Source: Methanobacterium sp. (lineage in GTDB: Archaea > Methanobacteriota > Methanobacteria > Methanobacteriales > Methanobacteriaceae). Taken from it: a DNA stretch of 6,812 bases. The DNA is taken from NCBI GenBank assembly GCA_003158115.1, contig PMGM01000012.1, forward strand, positions 1-6,812. Direction: 5' to 3'. The translations under genes were made by a program, and so were the position numbers. The notes under the pieces were generated by a model. That model searched no databases, was not told the origin of the DNA, and saw nothing but the letters and a program-made list of their open reading frames with translations. Shown here one piece after another: positions 5,614-6,812 of the stretch (positions are counted from its first letter, which is position 1; each line of letters opens with the position of its first letter).

Positions 5614-5970
5614 ATGAAAACATGTGAAGTTAGGGGAGTTGGAAAACCCAACTGTAACCAGATTGAGAATATAGAAAAAATACTCTCTGAAATGCCAGGG
5701 GAAGATGAAATACAGGAAAATGCAGATATAATCAAAGCACTGGGGGATCCTACAAGATTAAAAATAGTTTACCTATTAGAACATGGTGAACTATGTGTAT
5801 GTGAGATAATGACCGCACTTGATAAACCACAACCAACAGTATCTCATCATTTAAACCTATTAAAGAATTCAGGTCTGTTAAAATGGCGTAAAGAAGGAGT
5901 ATGGATACATTACAAACTATCAAACCCAAAACTACCAGAAAATCTGAAGAAGCTTATAGAAACTCCCTAA
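5614..5970 (+). CDS. arsR: ArsR/SmtB-family metalloid-responsive transcriptional repressor
   Basis: A 118-residue winged helix-turn-helix repressor of usual length. IIKALGDPTRLKIVYLLEHG (39-58) is the classic ArsR entry helix. ELCVCEI (59-65) carries C61 and C63, the alpha3 metalloid-binding CxC of arsenite-sensing ArsR proteins. QPTVSHHLNLLKNSGLL (73-89) is the recognition helix, and WRKEGVWIHYKL (91-102) forms the wing. Two further cysteines, C4 and C14, in an N-terminal extension could complete a three-coordinate site. By family rule it binds its operator as a dimer and is released by As(III) or Sb(III). The start is ATG 5614 with a modest AGGA at 5604-5607. It is divergent from the arsC homologue, and a palindrome lies over its own promoter, so autoregulation is likely; the similar site at 3591-3608 suggests that it also controls the QueG-like/DGC operon. 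Assigned to arsenic rather than cadmium or zinc by the CxC motif; another thiophilic metal is possible. Confidence 0.92.
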   Translation: MKTCEVRGVGKPNCNQIENIEKILSEMPGEDEIQENADIIKALGDPTRLKIVYLLEHGELCVCEIMTALDKPQPTVSHHLNLLKNSGLLKWRKEGVWIHYKLSNPKLPENLKKLIETP

Positions 5971-6022
5971 AATAGACTATAATTATTTTAGTATGGAGTG
6001 TACATTGATAATAAAACTTTAA

Positions 6023-6060
6023 AGCATCTTATCAACCCAATATGCTGGAAATGTTTTTTT
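6023..6060 (+). terminator. Putative terminator after arsR
   Basis: AGCAT (6023-6027) and ATGCT (6042-6046) can pair, and a run of seven T (6054-6060) follows. It lies between convergent arsR and trpY. Confidence 0.45.
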
Positions 6061-6081
6061 AAATGATTATGGGATTATTAT

Positions 6082-6088
6082 AAAAAAA
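6082..6088 (-). terminator. Putative U-tract terminator of trpY
   Basis: A run of seven T on the minus strand, about 33 bases after the trpY stop codon, without a clear hairpin. It fits an archaeal U-rich terminator. Confidence 0.35.
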
Positions 6089-6120
6089 GTGTATGGGAAT
6101 TTACCTCATGATATTTTTTG

Positions 6121-6624
6121 TTAGTAGATTGAAACTCTTTTAACACCAGGAATATTTAGAAATTTGTTTATAAGCTCGCCTTTTATAGGTTTTCCCGTTA
6201 TTATGGTAAGCTTTGGGTTTTCTTCCAATTCAGGATCTCCTGCATGTGCCTGTCTTATACTTATACCCTCTAATGATATTAGTTCGGTAGATCTGGCGAG
6301 AATACCAGCATTTCCTGCTTCTGCTTCAATTTCAACTACACCAAAACCAAGATTGCCTGCAACATTCTTAAGAAGTGTACCGGCGGGAGATATGTTTTGA
6401 AACACTCCTGAAAGCTGGGGATCTGCAAGTATAACATCTACAGTTGATTTAATTGTTCTCCTGTCAACTCCAACTGATCTTGCAAGTGACACATCGCTAA
6501 TTTCAACATTTCCACAGTATATTTTACCAGTTTTTCCAACTCTAAGTCCTAGTTCAACTATCTTCCTTGCAACTGCCATTCTCGCAGGGAATTTATCAAA
6601 TTTATGTTTTATTCTGTCCCACAT
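6121..6624 (-). CDS. trpY: Tryptophan-responsive regulator TrpY (HTH plus ACT-like domain)
   Basis: A 167-residue archaeal regulator with an N-terminal DNA-binding part and a C-terminal ACT-like amino-acid-binding domain (the COG2150 type). VSLARSVGVDRRTIKSTVDVI (45-65) is the helix-turn-helix. From about 91 to the end the chain has the beta-alpha-beta pattern of an ACT domain, with GVVEIEAEAGNAGILA (95-110) as the ligand-binding turn. In Methanothermobacter thermautotrophicus, TrpY lies divergent from trpEGCFBAD, binds TRP boxes (TGTACA) and represses trpY and, with tryptophan, the trp operon. Here the divergent gene reads as trpE and the spacer carries TGTACA-type boxes, so the assignment rests on both protein and context. 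The start is ATG 6624, about 10 bases after the predicted start site; the ribosome binding site is weak (GTGAGATC directly before ATG). The protein is cytoplasmic. It could be a paralogue sensing another amino acid, but the DNA sites argue against this. Confidence 0.85.
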   Translation of the reverse strand: MWDRIKHKFDKFPARMAVARKIVELGLRVGKTGKIYCGNVEISDVSLARSVGVDRRTIKSTVDVILADPQLSGVFQNISPAGTLLKNVAGNLGFGVVEIEAEAGNAGILARSTELISLEGISIRQAHAGDPELEENPKLTIITGKPIKGELINKFLNIPGVKRVSIY

Positions 6625-6647
6625 GATCTCACTAACTATTCATTAAT

Positions 6648-6714
6648 TGTACCAACTATATAAATCTATGTACATATTTGTACTCTAAAGCTTTAAATAG
6701 TACTTTGAAGTACT
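6648..6714. promoter_or_regulatory. Array of five TRP-box-like sites between trpY and trpE
   Basis: The boxes are TGTACC (6648-6653), TGTACA (6669-6674, exact consensus), TGTACT (6679-6684), AGTACT (6699-6704) and AGTACT (6709-6714). Their GTAC cores start at 6649, 6670, 6680, 6700 and 6710, that is, with steps of 21, 10, 20 and 10 bp. All therefore face the same side of the DNA helix. They span both promoters and fit cooperative TrpY binding. Confidence 0.75.
6657..6664 (-). promoter_or_regulatory. TATA box of trpY
   Basis: TTTATATA on the minus strand is a near-consensus archaeal TATA box, predicting a start about 10 bases before the trpY ATG. The TGTACA box at 6669-6674 sits directly upstream, over the BRE position, so bound TrpY would block TFB/TBP. 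Confidence 0.6.
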
Positions 6715-6716
6715 AT
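6697..6716. repeat. Inverted repeat formed by the two trpE-side TRP boxes
   Basis: ATAGTACTT (6697-6705) and AAGTACTAT (6708-6716) are perfect nine-base inverted arms with a TG spacer. The right arm runs into the predicted trpE TATA box, so this is the probable repressing operator of trpE. Confidence 0.6.
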
Positions 6717-6720
6717 ATTT
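6713..6720 (+). promoter_or_regulatory. Putative TATA box of trpE
   Basis: CTATATTT predicts a start near 6742, giving a leader of 22-32 bases. It overlaps the last TRP box. A second candidate, CTATATTTT at 6727-6735, would put the start inside the ribosome binding site. Confidence 0.45.
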
Positions 6721-6751
6721 TGTTGACTATATTTTACTATTAACACTATCA

Positions 6752-6757
6752 AGGTGA
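6752..6757 (+). promoter_or_regulatory. Strong ribosome binding site before trpE
   Basis: AGGTGA is an excellent match to the archaeal 16S 3' end. It is six bases from ATG 6764 (not the trpE frame) and 16 bases from GTG 6774 (the trpE frame). Confidence 0.6.
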
Positions 6758-6773
6758 CAAATTATGAAAGGCA

Positions 6774-6812
6774 GTGAATGTTTTTGGCGATTACAATATA
6801 AAAATAAACGAA
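6774..6812 (+). CDS. trpE: Anthranilate synthase component I, N-terminal fragment (cut by the window edge)
   Basis: Thirteen codons are visible: GTG, then NVFGDYNIKINE up to the last base. A start MNVFG resembles, from memory, the start of archaeal TrpE proteins, and the place directly divergent from trpY with TRP boxes between is that of trpE in Methanothermobacter. TrpE, with TrpG, turns chorismate and glutamine into anthranilate, the first step of tryptophan synthesis. The frame is closed upstream by TGA at 6765-6767, so GTG 6774 is the only start seen. Yet the strong AGGTGA serves the out-of-frame ATG at 6764, whose product would begin MKGSECFW. Either a short overlapping leader frame exists, or one base is extra (ATG-AAG-GCA-GTG would read MKAVNVFG). 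Expression should fall when tryptophan is plentiful. Confidence 0.6.
   Translation, partial: MNVFGDYNIKINE

Noticed and set aside
6053..6100. Direct repeat TATGGGA (6068-6074 and 6093-6099)
   Set aside because: A short repeat between two convergent terminators with no further structure; chance is enough to explain it.

Overview
The window looks like chromosomal DNA of an AT-rich methanogenic archaeon, most likely of the order Methanobacteriales (Methanobacterium-like). The reasons are an FmdE-family protein, an archaeal HypC, ribosome binding sites of the AGGTGA/GGAGG type, TATA-box promoters without bacterial -35/-10 elements, and at the right edge a divergent trpY-trpE arrangement with TGTACA-type TRP boxes, known from Methanothermobacter. 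No rRNA, tRNA, CRISPR array or insertion sequence was seen.

Left part (1-2401): a two-gene minus-strand operon encodes a pyridine nucleotide-disulfide oxidoreductase (698-1981) followed by an FmdE-like protein with a C-terminal zinc ribbon (28-666). Divergent from it is hypC (2144-2401), a [NiFe]-hydrogenase maturation chaperone. Middle (2402-3613): about 1.2 kb of very AT-rich DNA holds only one small, unrecognised minus-strand gene (2654-2934). Its reading frame is broken by a one-base shift in a five-A run. Several inverted repeats also lie here.

Centre-right (3591-5970): a putative metal/metalloid-responsive module. Two plus-strand genes encode a QueG-related Fe-S protein with an added Cys-rich N-terminal tail and a DGC-domain (putative zinc-binding) protein. 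They are followed by a convergent arsC homologue, which is divergent from an arsR regulator carrying the ELCVC metalloid-binding motif. The arsC homologue has lost the catalytic cysteine (Arg instead) and seems to have a 5' frameshift. An 18-bp sequence around the predicted arsR start site recurs inverted, with 16 of 18 matches, just upstream of the QueG-like gene. This suggests that one ArsR controls both units.

Right part (6121-6812): trpY (HTH plus ACT-like domain, minus strand) faces the first codons of trpE. Five GTAC cores lie between them at 21, 10, 20 and 10 bp steps, overlapping both promoters, as expected for a tryptophan-responsive switch. The trpE frame does not match the ATG that has the best ribosome binding site. 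This gives a third small reading-frame anomaly in the window: either real biology or one-base sequence errors.
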